Source: Flaccisagitta enflata (taxonomy: Eukaryota; Chaetognatha; Sagittoidea; Aphragmophora). Taken from it: a stretch of DNA of 64,000 nt. The stretch lies in NCBI GenBank assembly GCA_965153355.1, contig OZ231127.1, positions 14,136,001-14,200,000 on the forward strand, given 5' to 3'. The number at the start of each line of letters is the position of its first letter. Positions within the stretch are counted from its first letter, which is position 1. The notes beneath the pieces are model-generated. The model ran no database searches and was not told the origin of the DNA. It saw only the letters and a program-made list of their open reading frames with translations. This document shows, in pieces, positions 24,776-35,544 of the stretch. Position numbers and translations under genes: made by a program.

Positions 24776-24828
24776 GCAGTACAAAATACTAAGTCGATGT
24801 CGGCAGTACAAAATACTAAGTCGATGTT
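24776..24828. repeat. 28-bp direct duplication
   Basis: CAGTACAAAATACTAAGTCG is present twice in tandem. Confidence 0.88.
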
Positions 24829-24899
24829 TTTAGTACATCAAAACAGGTTCCAACCCTGTTCCGAATTTGGTTTTCAGACATCGTTTTAACTTTGGTTCT

Positions 24900-25120
24900 T
24901 TATCTTTCCGTCTTTCTTTCTCTCTTTCTTTCTCTTCCTCTCTCTTTCTTTCTCTTTCTTTCTCTCTCTCCCTTTCTCTCTTCCTTTCTTCCTTTCTTCC
25001 TTTCTTTCTTCCTTTCTTTCCTTCACTCCTCCCTTCCTTTTATTTTTCCCCCATTGTTTTTTCGTTTCTCCCAACTGTTTTTTATTTCTCTATTCTCTCT
25101 TTTCTCCTCTTTTTATTATT
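24900..25120. repeat. Pyrimidine-rich tract
   Basis: CTTT/CTCT/CCTT words on the + strand. Confidence 0.75.
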
Positions 25121-25162
25121 GTTTCACGGTCTTGCGCACTCTCTGGTCTCTTGCACTGACAC

Positions 25163-25167
<5 letters not shown>

Positions 25168-25195
<28 letters not shown>
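25168..25195. repeat. (CT)n microsatellite, short
   Basis: 28-bp CT run. Confidence 0.93.
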
Positions 25196-25200
<5 letters not shown>

Positions 25201-25340
25201 AATTTTACAAGCGAACCGTGGAGGTTGCCTGGGGATTCATCATTATCTCTTGGGAAGAATGTCAAGCGACGGAAAGGAGGAGAGGAGGAAAGAGGATGGA
25301 GGAAGAAGAGGGACGAGGAAGATGACGCGAGAAAAAGATA

Positions 25341-25646
25341 AAGAAGAAGAAGAAGAAGAAGAAGAAGAAGAAGAAGAAGAAGAAGAAGAAGAAGAAGAAG
25401 AAGAAGAAGAAGAAGAAGAAGAAGAAGAAGAAGAAGAAGAAGAAGAAGAAGAAGAAGAAGAAGAAGAAGAAGAAAAAGAAGAAGAAGAAGAAGAAGAAGA
25501 AGAAGAAGAAGAAGAAGAAGAAGAAGAAGAAGAAGAAGATGAAGAAGAAGAAGGAGAAAAAGAAGAAGAAGAAGAAGAAGAAGAAGAAGAAGAAGAAGAA
25601 GAAGAAGAAGAAGAAGAAGAAGAAGAAGAAGAAGAAGAAGAAGAAG
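25341..25646. repeat. (GAA)n microsatellite, 306 bp
   Basis: Longest regular GAA array in the window, with four single-triplet interruptions (AAA, GAT, GGA, AAA). Its poly-Glu translation is an artefact. Confidence 0.97.
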
Positions 25647-26432
25647 GGGAACAAGTAAAAGGAGGAATGGGAGAAGAAAGGGAGAATGTGCAAATACATT
25701 CAAAAGTATGAAGAGAGAGGAAAACCCACGATGGACAAAAAGAAATATAGACATAAAAAGACACAAAAAGAACGGGGTACAAGTATGAAATTTCTCAAAG
25801 GGATATGCTTCATCGAAGGACATGGGTTTAAAGCCGTAGATGAATGAATGAAGGACAGCCCAGGGATATCCGGGAATGGTCAGAATTGTGAACAAAGCAA
25901 AGTTCTGCCTAGTTGCTCTAACTGGTGTTTAACCGGGAGTTTAACGCTGGCGAGAATCCTCACAATTAACGCCACCGAGAATCGGGGATTTTAACTCGTT
26001 TAACCCGACCCTTCACAACTATTCTTTTAATGAGAAAATTCCACTTCACACCTTTCCATAGAGAATAGAATGGAAACATATCAACAGCGAGAAAAAATCC
26101 ATGAGGCACATCTCGTCTGACTCGTCATTGTCAAGTTTTGGTCTTTCGAGTCGCAGTGCAGGTGAGGACTGTGATGGATTGTGTCCATTGCCTGAGCGCC
26201 TGCCCGGTTGGTTGTGTTTATTGGTCGAGTCTGTGATTGGTTGTGCTCACTGCTCAATGAGCGGAATGAGCGGAATGAGCAGAATGGCGGCGAGTCATAC
26301 GCTCGTGTCTCTCTCCCAGGACCGAGTCCTTCCGAGTCCCTCCAGAGGGAAAAGTACTCATTCACCAGTGAGAAAGAAACATGCTCCTCATGGGACGGTT
26401 TTTGAACGGCAGCCCTTGAGAGTTAGTATACC

Positions 26433-26436
<4 letters not shown>

Positions 26437-26526
<90 letters not shown>
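26437..26526. repeat. (GA)n microsatellite
   Basis: 90-bp GA run. Confidence 0.97.
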
Positions 26527-26530
<4 letters not shown>

Positions 26531-26621
26531 TGTCTCCAACTGAGCTAGTGTCATTGTCATTTCCTCTACACTCTCTTTCTCCATGGGCAGCGCTTATGAA
26601 GTGTTTGCATGATCGATGATT

Positions 26622-26625
<4 letters not shown>

Positions 26626-26695
<70 letters not shown>
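26626..26695. repeat. (GA)n microsatellite
   Basis: 70-bp GA run, 99 bp after the previous one. Confidence 0.97.
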
Positions 26696-26699
<4 letters not shown>

Positions 26700-27037
26700 A
26701 GTAGAATAAAAGAAAGTGTGGGTTTTTCTCTGTTTTCGAAAGTTAATGAGGAAAGGGACTTGTTCTTCCACAACTTCTTCCTCTTCTGCCTTCTCTTGCA
26801 GCAAAGTAGTAAGTAGGGGAAGACGTTCTTTCAGGTCTAGAAAACGAAAAAAAAAAAAAGAAAAAAAAGGAAAAGAGAAAACTAAAGAAAAGGAAACTGA
26901 TTTATTGTGGGTTTCTTCCTCGACGCGATTTCAGACATGATTTACTCTTGAAGATGTTTCCTCTTAAAGGCGCTCTAGTGCGAAGCTGAGTGAAAACTAG
27001 GATACGCCCATTGTTTTTGCGCTCATTCATTGTCACT

Positions 27038-27500
<463 letters not shown>

Positions 27501-27679
27501 GGTATCATGAAACTCGCGGTTGCCTTGAACCATCAGACCAGCCTCGACTTGTGGATTTTTTCGTTTTTCTCGTCTTTCTCTTTCTAACCAAGAAAAATTG
27601 TCAATTTGGAAGAGAAGTGAACGGGAGGAAAGAATGGCAAGAGAAAAACAGGACAAGAAAAGAGAGTAAGAATGGAGGA

Positions 27680-27957
<278 letters not shown>

Positions 27958-28058
27958 ACTGGGTGAAGAATAGCGCGAACGGCACAGATGAGTGACTTTC
28001 GTTTAATCTTCGTTCACAATTTTTTCTCCTTTCTTGTTTCATCTTTTCTTCTTTCTTA

Positions 28059-28077
28059 CTTTCTTTCTTTCTTTTTT

Positions 28078-28116
<39 letters not shown>

Positions 28117-28155
28117 ATCTTTCTTTCTTTCTTTTTTTCTTTCTTTCTTTCATTC
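28059..28155. repeat. (CTTT)n microsatellite
   Basis: About 97 bp of CTTT units with a few TTTTT and CTATC variants. Only 100 bp from the 275-bp GA array. Confidence 0.94.
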
Positions 28156-28529
28156 CTTCTATTTCTATTCTCTTTTTTCTTTTTTTACGTTTTCATTTTC
28201 TTTCCCTCACAAGGCAGGTTGTCATTTTAACATTGGTCAAGCCATGTGCCACATAGTGATTCTGTACTTCAGCATCTAGAAAAAAGTATCTTATAAACGC
28301 TTATTGAATAAAATAGATGCGGAGGTACGCACTTCTCCTTTCTTTTTTCTAATTCTGCCTTTCTTTCCTTGTTTGTTTACTTCTCTCCTTCCTTTCTTTT
28401 TCCCTTTCACAAGTCTTGGTCCGCGACTTTGGGCCGATTTTGTCTCATCTCCCAAGACAACAAATGGCCGTCAAGGTCAAAAGTCGCGACCTTAAACTCG
28501 CTTCGCCGATTCGCCGAAGGTTCTCCGTC

Positions 28530-28790
28530 GTGAGATTGGAGAACGGCGACTGGGGAACGGCGATTGGGTGATGGTGGCCGGGAAACGGCGATGGTGATGG
28601 TGGCTGGGGAACGGCGATGGTTATGGTGGCTGGGGAACGGCGATGATGATGATGGCCTGGGAACGGGAATGGTGACCTGGAAATGGGGATTGGGAAACAA
28701 CAACAGGAAGATGGGAAGGTTCTCTGTTGTAACATTGGAGAACGGCGACCGGGAAACCGCGAATGGGTGATATTGGCCGGGGAAATGATG
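28530..28790. repeat. GGGGAACGGCGAT minisatellite
   Basis: GGGAACGGCGA-type words recur with roughly 20-35-bp spacing among GGTGATGGTGGC words. A related GGCGACTGGGAAAC stretch occurs at 37180-37260, and both loci carry GGTGCCGGCAAC or its complement nearby (28842-28860, 37121-37135). Confidence 0.8.
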
Positions 28791-28869
28791 ACTGGTTGAA
28801 GATACTCATGAAAGAGAAGGTTATGGTTACCAGTGAATGCCAGGCGGTGCCGGCAACATACGCCGATTG

Positions 28870-29460
28870 CCGAAAGAATTGAAATTCTATTTTTTTCTAG
28901 TCAATTCATGTCTAACTAAGATGAATCCACTGTTGAAACAATTCTTTCGGCCATAGAAGCATTTTTAAAAATTAATCAAAGTCGGCTACTCCAGTTTTTC
29001 CTTTTATTTGAGCAATTGCGCCCAAACTAGAGCTCGCACCAAGCTTGGGGCTAGGTTCTGAACCGATCAAAGAGTGCCCTCTGTACTATAGAAATATGAG
29101 TATTTGTTCACTAGATGAACTACGAGTTGAGGCAGTGCAAAAAGTAGTACCTCAATAAAAGCTGAAGACTTAAGCCACAAAGTGACATTCAACAAATGAA
29201 ATAATTTCTTTGAAAAGTGGATGAAGAAACAAGCTTTACATTTGATGTCTTCTCCTCTACAACAAAGGCTTCGATTCAATAACTTCTTGTTCTCTCTTTT
29301 TTTCTTTTTTTTTTTTAATCACTTTTCTTTTATTCGAGTAGGGAAAGATCCAAGAACAAAAGTAAGTCACCTCTATGTTAATAAAAGGAGATACTCTGCT
29401 TTACTAAGTGTTGAATGGGGTCGCTCAAGGTTGGTCGGCTGCCTCAGGATTGATGTTATT
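28870..29460. other. Anonymous stretch
   Basis: Mixed AT-rich DNA. A strong-looking acceptor and donor pair surrounds 20 bases at 29340-29359, too short to call. No gene recognised. Confidence 0.5.
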
Positions 29461-29464
29461 GTTA

Positions 29465-29720
29465 GGGCGTGTTTCTAGTGAGCGCCAAAAATGTGTTTGT
29501 TCCCGTGAAACGCGATGACAGTATGAACACATTTTCAAGAATTTCAACTGTCCCACGAGGGAGTGAGCGAAGTGAGTGAGCAAGCCCGTGAACGGAGCAA
29601 GCAAGCGAAGCAAGCATAGCGAATCGGAGCGCTGCGGAGCGAGTGAGCAGAGTGAGTGGTGCGAGCTAACGAACGTAGCGAGCGACCGAGCAGCGATCGT
29701 CTTTGACTAGAAACACCTCC
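29465..29720. mobile_element. PIF/Harbinger-like MITE, copy 1
   Basis: 256 bp. The left end GGGCGTGTTTCTAGTGAG and right end ACTAGAAACACCTCC form an imperfect 15-bp inverted repeat. It is flanked by a 3-bp duplication TTA (29462-29464, 29721-29723). Ends of GGGCNTGTTT type and a TTA/TWA duplication are characteristic of Harbinger/Tourist elements. The interior is repeated AGCGAAGTGAGTGAGC-type words with alternating GAGC and GAAGC. No coding capacity. Confidence 0.82.
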
Positions 29721-29773
29721 TTAGTCATGTTTGAGTGTAATGCAGTACTGCTATTACTGTTACTGATGAAGTC

Positions 29774-30098
29774 TTTTTAGTCGCGTGCCACGCGACTCTA
29801 CACCCTGCTTTGTTGGTCCGTCCGTCCGTCCGTCCGTTGGTCCGTCCGTCGGTCCGTTGGTCCGTCCGTCCGTCCGTCCGTCCGTCCGTCCGTCCGTCCG
29901 TCCGTCCATCCGTCCGTCCATCCGTCCGTCCGTCTGTCCGTCCGTCCATCCGTTGGTCCATCACACTTTACTTTTTTGTTTTTTTTTTTTTTTTTGCGGT
30001 CTTTGGCCTCACTGCTCCTGCCTAAATGATCAAGTGACCTCAAATACGGCTCCTGCCCACCCGCACGCGACTGGGGTAGCCGTGTATCCGGCGTTGTT
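29774..30098 (-). mobile_element. Hairpin-ended repeat, subfamily A, long copy
   Basis: Full-length copy on the minus strand, 325 bp. Read on + it opens TTTTTAG and the hairpin AGTCGCGTG/CACGCGACT (29779-29797). Then come GTCC tetranucleotides (29815-29957), a T-tract, GCTCCTGCC words, a second CACGCGACT (30064-30072) and GTATCCGGCGTTGTT. The 9-mer in the hairpin arm is exactly repeated near the other end. Confidence 0.85.
29815..29957. repeat. (GTCC)n core array of the hairpin-ended repeat
   Basis: About 35 GTCC units with TTGG and ATCC variants. Part of the element at 29774-30098. Confidence 0.93.
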
Positions 30099-30353
30099 TG
30101 CATACAATTCAAACCCAAGCTAGCTCGGGGTTTAATCTCACCTCAAATTACCAAGTATAATCTGTTTCTGAGAATGTCATATGTTTTCTTAAGCCTTGGA
30201 AATAGTTAGATTATGCTACTAGATTGATTACAATTACAATGTTATTGATTTGAGAGCTAGTTTCAAGGAAGGTATACTTGAATTTGATTTTGCTACAAGT
30301 GTTATTATCATAACTTCGTTGAGTAGGATAATAAAGTTTTGTTTTGTATGCAG

Positions 30354-30443
30354 CAGGCTACAACTGAACATGATCAGGAATTGGCCCAAGTTGGAGAAGC
30401 TGCACCAACAATGAACAAAAAAAGAATGCTGTGCAATGATCAG
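30354..30443 (+). CDS. Candidate internal exon
   Basis: A T-rich acceptor ending TTTTGTATGCAG precedes 30354 and a consensus donor CAG/GTAATC follows 30443. The 90 bases form 30 codons open in one frame only. They read QATTEHDQELAQVGEAAP at the start and KKRMLCNDQ at the end, with ordinary codon and residue usage and no simple repeat. The exon is phase 0 on both sides, which matches the candidate terminal exon at 36076. The intervening 5.6 kb would be an intron filled with transposons. No family recognised, and no upstream exon could be placed. Confidence 0.35.
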
Positions 30444-30459
30444 GTAATCATGATATTGC

Positions 30460-30503
30460 CGTGACGGGGGGGGGGGAAGGGCAGGGTCGTGCTGCCCCCC
30501 CCC
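30460..30503. repeat. Poly-G and poly-C runs
   Basis: About ten G at 30467 and about ten C at 30494, able to pair as a G/C hairpin. Confidence 0.8.
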
Positions 30504-30617
30504 CACAAACATGCACACGCACTTAATCACAGTGGCAGCATCTTAAATGCGCGTTTTCACATTTTTCAGCTCGCAACATGATCATGCAGGAGTGGACTAA
30601 AGAACCAAATGACAGAG

Positions 30618-30675
30618 TGATGGGATCAATGGATGGACAAAGCCTCTTCTAGAGGAGCAAGTCTGTAAGTAAAAA
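30618..30675 (+). mobile_element. Hairpin-ended repeat, 3' fragment
   Basis: GGATGGACAAAGCCTCTT and CTAGAGG followed by GTAAGTAAAAA matches the 3' end of the family. The terminal hairpin is decayed and the 5' half is missing or unrecognisable. Confidence 0.55.
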
Positions 30676-30691
30676 CCATGAGCTGTTAAAG

Positions 30692-30858
30692 AACAAGCCC
30701 GAGCGGGCAACTAGATGCGTCATCTGCGTGATATTAGAAGAGGCGTAACGGACCGACGGACAGATGGACGGACCGACGGACGGACCGACGGACGGACCGA
30801 CCGACGGATGGACCGACGGACAGTCCCTCTTATAGAGATGCGATGACGCATCTAAAAA
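30692..30858 (+). mobile_element. Hairpin-ended repeat, subfamily B
   Basis: 167 bp. Starts AACAAGCCC. The 12-mer TAGATGCGTCAT (30712-30723) near the 5' end is the exact reverse complement of the hairpin 3' arm ATGACGCATCTA (30843-30854). The terminal hairpin is AGATGCG-ATGA-CGCATCT, followed by AAAAA. The core is GACGGACC repeats at 30750-30820. A small hairpin CTCT-TAT-AGAG precedes the terminal one. Confidence 0.82.
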
Positions 30859-30884
30859 CCTTCCCAGCTCACCACAACAAACAC

Positions 30885-30922
30885 ACACACACACGCACGC
30901 ACGCACGCACGCACGCACGCAT

Positions 30923-30965
<43 letters not shown>

Positions 30966-30997
30966 CACACACAGACACACACACACACACACACACT
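30885..30997. repeat. (CA)n-(CGCA)n-(CA)n compound microsatellite
   Basis: CA flanks about 14 ACGC units, with one ATGC variant. Confidence 0.95.
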
Positions 30998-31180
30998 CCA
31001 CACAGACAGAGGACTCATGGCTGAGCCAAGCATGAATCTCAACTAAATGCTTTCTGGTTTATGTTGCGCTTTAAGATTTTGCTACCCATGTACTTGGCAT
31101 CCACAATCCCATCAGAGTAAAAGGCAGTTTCCACAATAAACTTGACTGGATGAAATCAGGCACCTGAATGCGTCAACATT

Positions 31181-31391
31181 AACAAGGCCAGATACACGGC
31201 TACCCCAGTCGCGTGCGGATGGGCAGGGGCCTTATTTGAGGTCACTTGATCACTTGGGCAGGAGCAGTGAAGCCATAGACTGCAAAAACCCAAAAAAAGT
31301 AAAGTGTGACGGACGGATAGACGGACGGACCAACGGACAGACCGATGGTTGGACCAACGGGGTGTAGAGTCGCGTAGCACGCGACTAAAAA
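31181..31391 (+). mobile_element. Hairpin-ended repeat, subfamily A
   Basis: 211 bp. Starts AACAAGGCCAGATACACGG. The tag AGTCGCGTG (31207-31215) is the reverse complement of the arm CACGCGACT (31378-31386). The core GACGGACGG array is short (31310-31350). Ends TAAAAA. Preceded by TT, so a TA target duplication is possible but not shown. Confidence 0.85.
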
Positions 31392-32196
31392 TGATATAAT
31401 TTGATAATGATTGCATCTAACACCTCGAAATATTAGCTCTGTGCTTAGAATTTGATAATCTTTCAGATCAAATCAAATGCATCATTTCAAGTCTTAAATG
31501 TGTTCAACTTTGTTAATTTCAATGATAATCAGAGTAACATAGGCGTAACAGCAGCGGCGTAGAAGAGCTTGATACACTCATAAAAAAACCTGATTTGTAT
31601 AATTGTGATATCGTGAAAATTATAAAGCCGCGGACGAAATTATATTTCCCCTCGTTTTTGCTCGTTTTTGTTCATTTTTTAGCAAAAAAAACGGAAATTA
31701 AACTAATTATATTGAATTATACAGCTGATAATATTTGACATGCCGGATCCAAGACTTAAAAACTTCCAAATTAAGGGGACATAGTGATTAATCATAAAAG
31801 CATTATGTTTTGTAATATTCACTACGCTGTGCTGTTTTTTTTTACTCAAAACTGAAGGGAAGTCACTAAATAAAATAAATAAATTTGTTCAAAAAACTTT
31901 TTTTTGGCCAAAAATGTATTTTTTTTTTTGCCCAAAAATTATTTTTGAAAAATTGTTTTAAATAATTTTTGTCCGCGATGGAATATCATTCCGACGCGGA
32001 CTATAATTCAAGGCGGGTAGGTGTCGTCGTCGTTGTCGTTGTTGTTACGGATTTTAAAAAATGGATAACTTTTTTATGCTTTAACTGATTTGGTTCATAT
32101 TTGGTGGGAAGTTGTACTAGGCTAAGGCGCTTTACATCCTATCCGATATTTGTGATCCAACCAACCCAACCGGCCCAACCAGCCTACCCGCCTAAT

Positions 32197-32880
32197 AGTG
32201 AAAAATGTGCATAACTTTGGCATTCTTTAACCGATTTGGTTGAAATTTGGTATTGAGTCTCTAAATGGAAGGACTTAACATATGTTTGTGACTTATATGC
32301 ATTTGAGCATGCTAACTGGCCAAACCGACCTACCACCCAACCAGCCTACCGACCAAAAAGTGAAAAACTTGCATAACTTTGTCATTTTTCAACTAATTTG
32401 GTTGAAACTTGGTATGGAGTCTAAATGGAAGAACTCAACATATGCACACTATTTATCCTGTCAAACCAGCCTACCACCCAATCAGCCTACCAGCCTAAAA
32501 GTGAAAAATGTGCATATCTTTGGCGTCTTTCAACCAATTTGGTTGAAATTTGGTATGGAGTCTCTAAATGGAAGGACTCAACACATGTATGTGATTTATT
32601 TATCTTTGAGCATGCCAACCGGCCAAACCGACCTACCACCCAACCAGCTTACCGGCCTAGAAGTGAAAAACTTGCATAAATTGGACATTTTTCAACCAAT
32701 TTGGTTGAAACTTGTTATGGAGTCTCTAAATAGAAGAACTCATGTGCTCACTATTCATCCAAACCAGCCTCCCACCCAACCACCCCATTAGCTTAAAAGT
32801 GAAAAACCTTGCATAACTTTACAATTTTTCAACGGATTTGCATAAAACTTTGTATGGAGGCTCTAAATGTAAAGATGTAG
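32197..32880. repeat. Two-unit higher-order tandem repeat
   Basis: AGTGAAAAA starts units at 32197, 32359, 32500, 32662 and 32798, so spacings are 162, 141, 162 and 136 bp. Long units carry an extra GAGCATGCCAACCGGCC-type segment that short units lack. The 169-codon open frame at 32282-32791 is a translation of this array, not a gene. A diverged unit precedes it at about 32050-32195. Confidence 0.92.
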
Positions 32881-32997
32881 CAAACTTACAGGGTTAGCGA
32901 TGTTTTGGTCATAGCGATCTTATGGAATTGGTGATCTTTAACCCCTCTCTGTCGCGGACCCAGATACTGTTCAGATTTTTAAAAATTTTTTGAAAAA

Positions 32998-33420
32998 TTT
33001 AGCGAGAAGAAATTTTAGCAAGAAAAAATTTTAGCGAGGAAAAATTTTAACGAGAAAAAATTCTAGCGAGAAAAAATTTTTACGAGAAAAATTTCAAGCG
33101 AGAAAAATTCTAAGCGAGAAAAATTTTAGCAAAAAAAAATTTTAGCGAAAAAATTTTTAGCGAGAAAAAATTTTAGCGAGAAAAAATTTTAGCGAGAAAG
33201 ATTTTAGCAAAAAAATTAAGCGAAAAAATTTTAGTAAAAAAAATTTTAACGAAAAAATTTAGTTAGAAAAAATTTTCGCGAGAAAAATTTTAACAAAAAA
33301 AAATTTGGAAAAAATCTCAGCGAGAAAAATTTTGGCAAAAAAAATTTTAGCACAAAAAATTAAGCGAGAAAAAATTTTAATGAGAAAAAATTTTAGCGAA
33401 AAAAAATTTAAATTTTCATC
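32998..33420. repeat. TTTTAGCGAGAAAA minisatellite
   Basis: About 25 degenerate units of 14-17 bp alternating AGCGAGAAAA and AATTTT. Confidence 0.9.
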
Positions 33421-34120
33421 TATTGCGGAAATGGTAAGTTCTAAGTTCCTGATGTTGCCATTAGATCAGACATATCAAAATCTGTAAACTAGGGAATATT
33501 TAAAGACCAGGGCTTTTCTAAGATCAAAAATTTTAGATTTTTTTTTATTTTGCGCCTGAATTTGCAATTTGTGGCGCACTGTGCACTGAATATCATACTA
33601 AATCACCCTTTTTCTCTAAAACTGTTACGGCTACAAAAAAGGAATTATATCCATTTTTTTGGCAATATAAGAATATAAGAATTATATTGTGCCGAGACTT
33701 TTTTCTTGGGTTGTTGGGCCTTTTTTTGCCTGTTTTGGTTAAAGTTTTTTGCTTTTTAATTATTATACCGTTTTTCCACTTTGCTCCTGTTTTTTGACTG
33801 AATATCCTAGTATAATTCTTATAATTGTAAAAATGGACCGATCAGTCAGTTTATTTATTTTTTTTTTGTCAAGATTTTTATAATTGAGTATAATTGAGTA
33901 TAATTTAGTATAATTTGTTCCACGGTTTCTCGCACCTTGGATTTGTATAATTTCATCCGCGGCTTTATAATTTTCACGATATAACAATTATACAAATCAG
34001 GTTTTTTAATGAGTGCACTTTAGGACTTCCACCTCTTAACTAGTGTCCCACAGATTTGGTGTCCCAACAGATACTTAATTGTAGTTGTTATTTGTAAATT
34101 GTATAGAAATAGTGATTTCT

Positions 34121-34196
34121 GACGGACCGACCGATGGACAGACAGACCGACAGACCGACAAAGCGGGGTGTAGAGTCGCGTAGCACGCGACTATAA
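34121..34196 (+). mobile_element. Hairpin-ended repeat, subfamily A, 3' fragment
   Basis: A short GACCGACC core, then GTAGAGTCGCG and TAGCACGCGACTA with an intact hairpin. The 5' half is absent. It lies just outside the 2.44-kb element. Confidence 0.72.
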
Positions 34197-34329
34197 ACCT
34201 ATTGATTTAGATCAGTTTGTCAATTTCTGCCCTGCTCCCCCCTCAACTTCAACCACAACCAACTTAGGTAGGGCACGGGTACCGCTGACCATCTAACACT
34301 ATTGCAACTATTCCATTTTGACTGGTGCT

Positions 34330-34398
34330 CACGGACGGACCGACCGAGGACCGACAGATGGACAAAGCCTCTTTAGAGTTGCGTGTCCACAACTGAAA
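34330..34398 (+). mobile_element. Hairpin-ended repeat, 3' fragment
   Basis: GGACAAAGCCTCTTTAGAG is followed by a variant hairpin AGTTG/CAACT and GAAAA. Both arms changed from AGTCG/CGACT to AGTTG/CAACT, keeping the pairing. Confidence 0.68.
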
Positions 34399-34593
34399 AT
34401 CATGACAAGAAGAATTTTATCGAAGAGCATTTTGCTTGGCGCCAAATGAAAGAAAATTTTCAAATTTACTAACCCTATCAATTTCATTTGAGGCCCCAAA
34501 TCATGCCTTCGGGTGAAGATGCCTTATAGCCAACATAGAAATAACTAAAAACAGTCGATCTTCAAATTTCTGACATATTCCAAAGAAACATGG

Positions 34594-34735
34594 TTTTTAG
34601 TCGCATGCTACACAACTCAGCCACTTTTTGGTCCATCTGTCAGTCCGTCAGCCCGTCCATCAGCCCGTCCATCAGTTCATCCATCACAAACTACTTTTCT
34701 TGCATTTTTTCGCTTAATTAATGCTTTTGAACATT
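34594..34735 (-). mobile_element. Hairpin-ended repeat, decayed copy
   Basis: On + it reads TTTTTAGTCGCATGCTACACAA, then GTCCGTCAGCCC words and TCACAAACTACTTTTCTTGC. The hairpin carries several mismatches. Confidence 0.6.
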
Positions 34736-34739
34736 AGAG

Positions 34740-35540
34740 AAACACTAGGGGGTTGAGATAAAGAGGGGCCGGCAGATCGTCAATGATCTCCTTCGCCATA
34801 ATTTTTTAACAAATCTTCATAAGGTCGTTAAGACGCACTGAAATTAAAGTAAAGAGGATTTTACCCAGAGGACAAAGTTACCATTCACTTTATTATTTTT
34901 GCTTAGGTCAATGCTTGTGATATTTTTTTGTACCTAAATGTATAAAGTTAAATGCGGAAATCAATCTGTCACTGTCAAATGACAAAAATGCAAAAAGATT
35001 GAAAGAAATTCGATTCTGATGAGATCAAAAGAAAAAACAAGACAATCATTTTAGACTGCTCACTGAAATTTTACTATATAAAAATCCAATATCATTGAAA
35101 GCGCACACGCTCTCAGTTAACGTTTTAGAATCGCGCATGTTCTGTTTTGTTGATATTTTGATTTTCTATCAAAAATTTTCTTGACCATTCCACCAAGATA
35201 AGTTTTTTACTGAATTTCGCATATTTCTTCAGCTGTAAAATAAAGGATTGGAATTTAAAACTGGCATATGCAAGTCAATTCATGCAAAATATGGCTGTTG
35301 ACAGTTTAATTAAAAACATAAAAACAAAAATTGTCAATTAATTTCATCTCATAAATTTCATGATTTATTTAGCTCGGGTAGCAAATTCTATGATAATTTT
35401 CAGTGCGTCTTAAGTTCTTAACGATCTCATGGCACTTTGCATGTTAGCATTGACAATGTCCTGATAATCCTGTATAAAACACTCTGATTTTTTTCCATCA
35501 TTTCATTGGCGATGTGGCAAGTGACGACCTCCCAATACTA
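34740..35540. other. Anonymous AT-rich stretch
   Basis: No repeat, gene or RNA recognised. Confidence 0.5.
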
Positions 35541-35544
35541 CAAT

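Larger units (their letters stand above)
31575..34015. mobile_element. 2.44-kb inverted-repeat DNA element with satellite core
   Basis: The left end (31575-31644) and right end (about 33946-34015) are inverted copies of about 70 bp with roughly three mismatches, starting CACTCATAAAAAAACCTG on the left. The ends include GCCGCGGA and a run of TATAAT words. No transposase frame is present. The interior is an alternating 162/136-141-bp tandem array (32197-32880) followed by a TTTTAGCGAGAAAA minisatellite (32998-33420). No clear target duplication was found. Best read as a non-autonomous DNA transposon that carries satellite DNA; superfamily unknown. Confidence 0.75.

Noticed and set aside
26101-26440. 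Open frame of about 113 non-repetitive codons running into a GA array, in GC-richer DNA with two CCAAT motifs on the minus strand
   Set aside because: Residue content looks random, the frame has no exon borders, and the CCAAT motifs could not be tied to a start site.
29340-29359. 20-base micro-exon between a strong pyrimidine acceptor and AAAA/GTAAGT
   Set aside because: Too short to judge coding content, and no partner exon was found.
29774-31391. Helitron interpretation of the hairpin-ended repeats
   Set aside because: Helitrons end in CTRR about 10 bp beyond a 3' hairpin and start with TC. Here the hairpin abuts TAAAA and the other end is AACAAGG, so the match is only partial.
32282-32791. 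169-codon open frame on the + strand
   Set aside because: It lies wholly within the 162/136-141-bp tandem array, and its peptide repeats with the array period.
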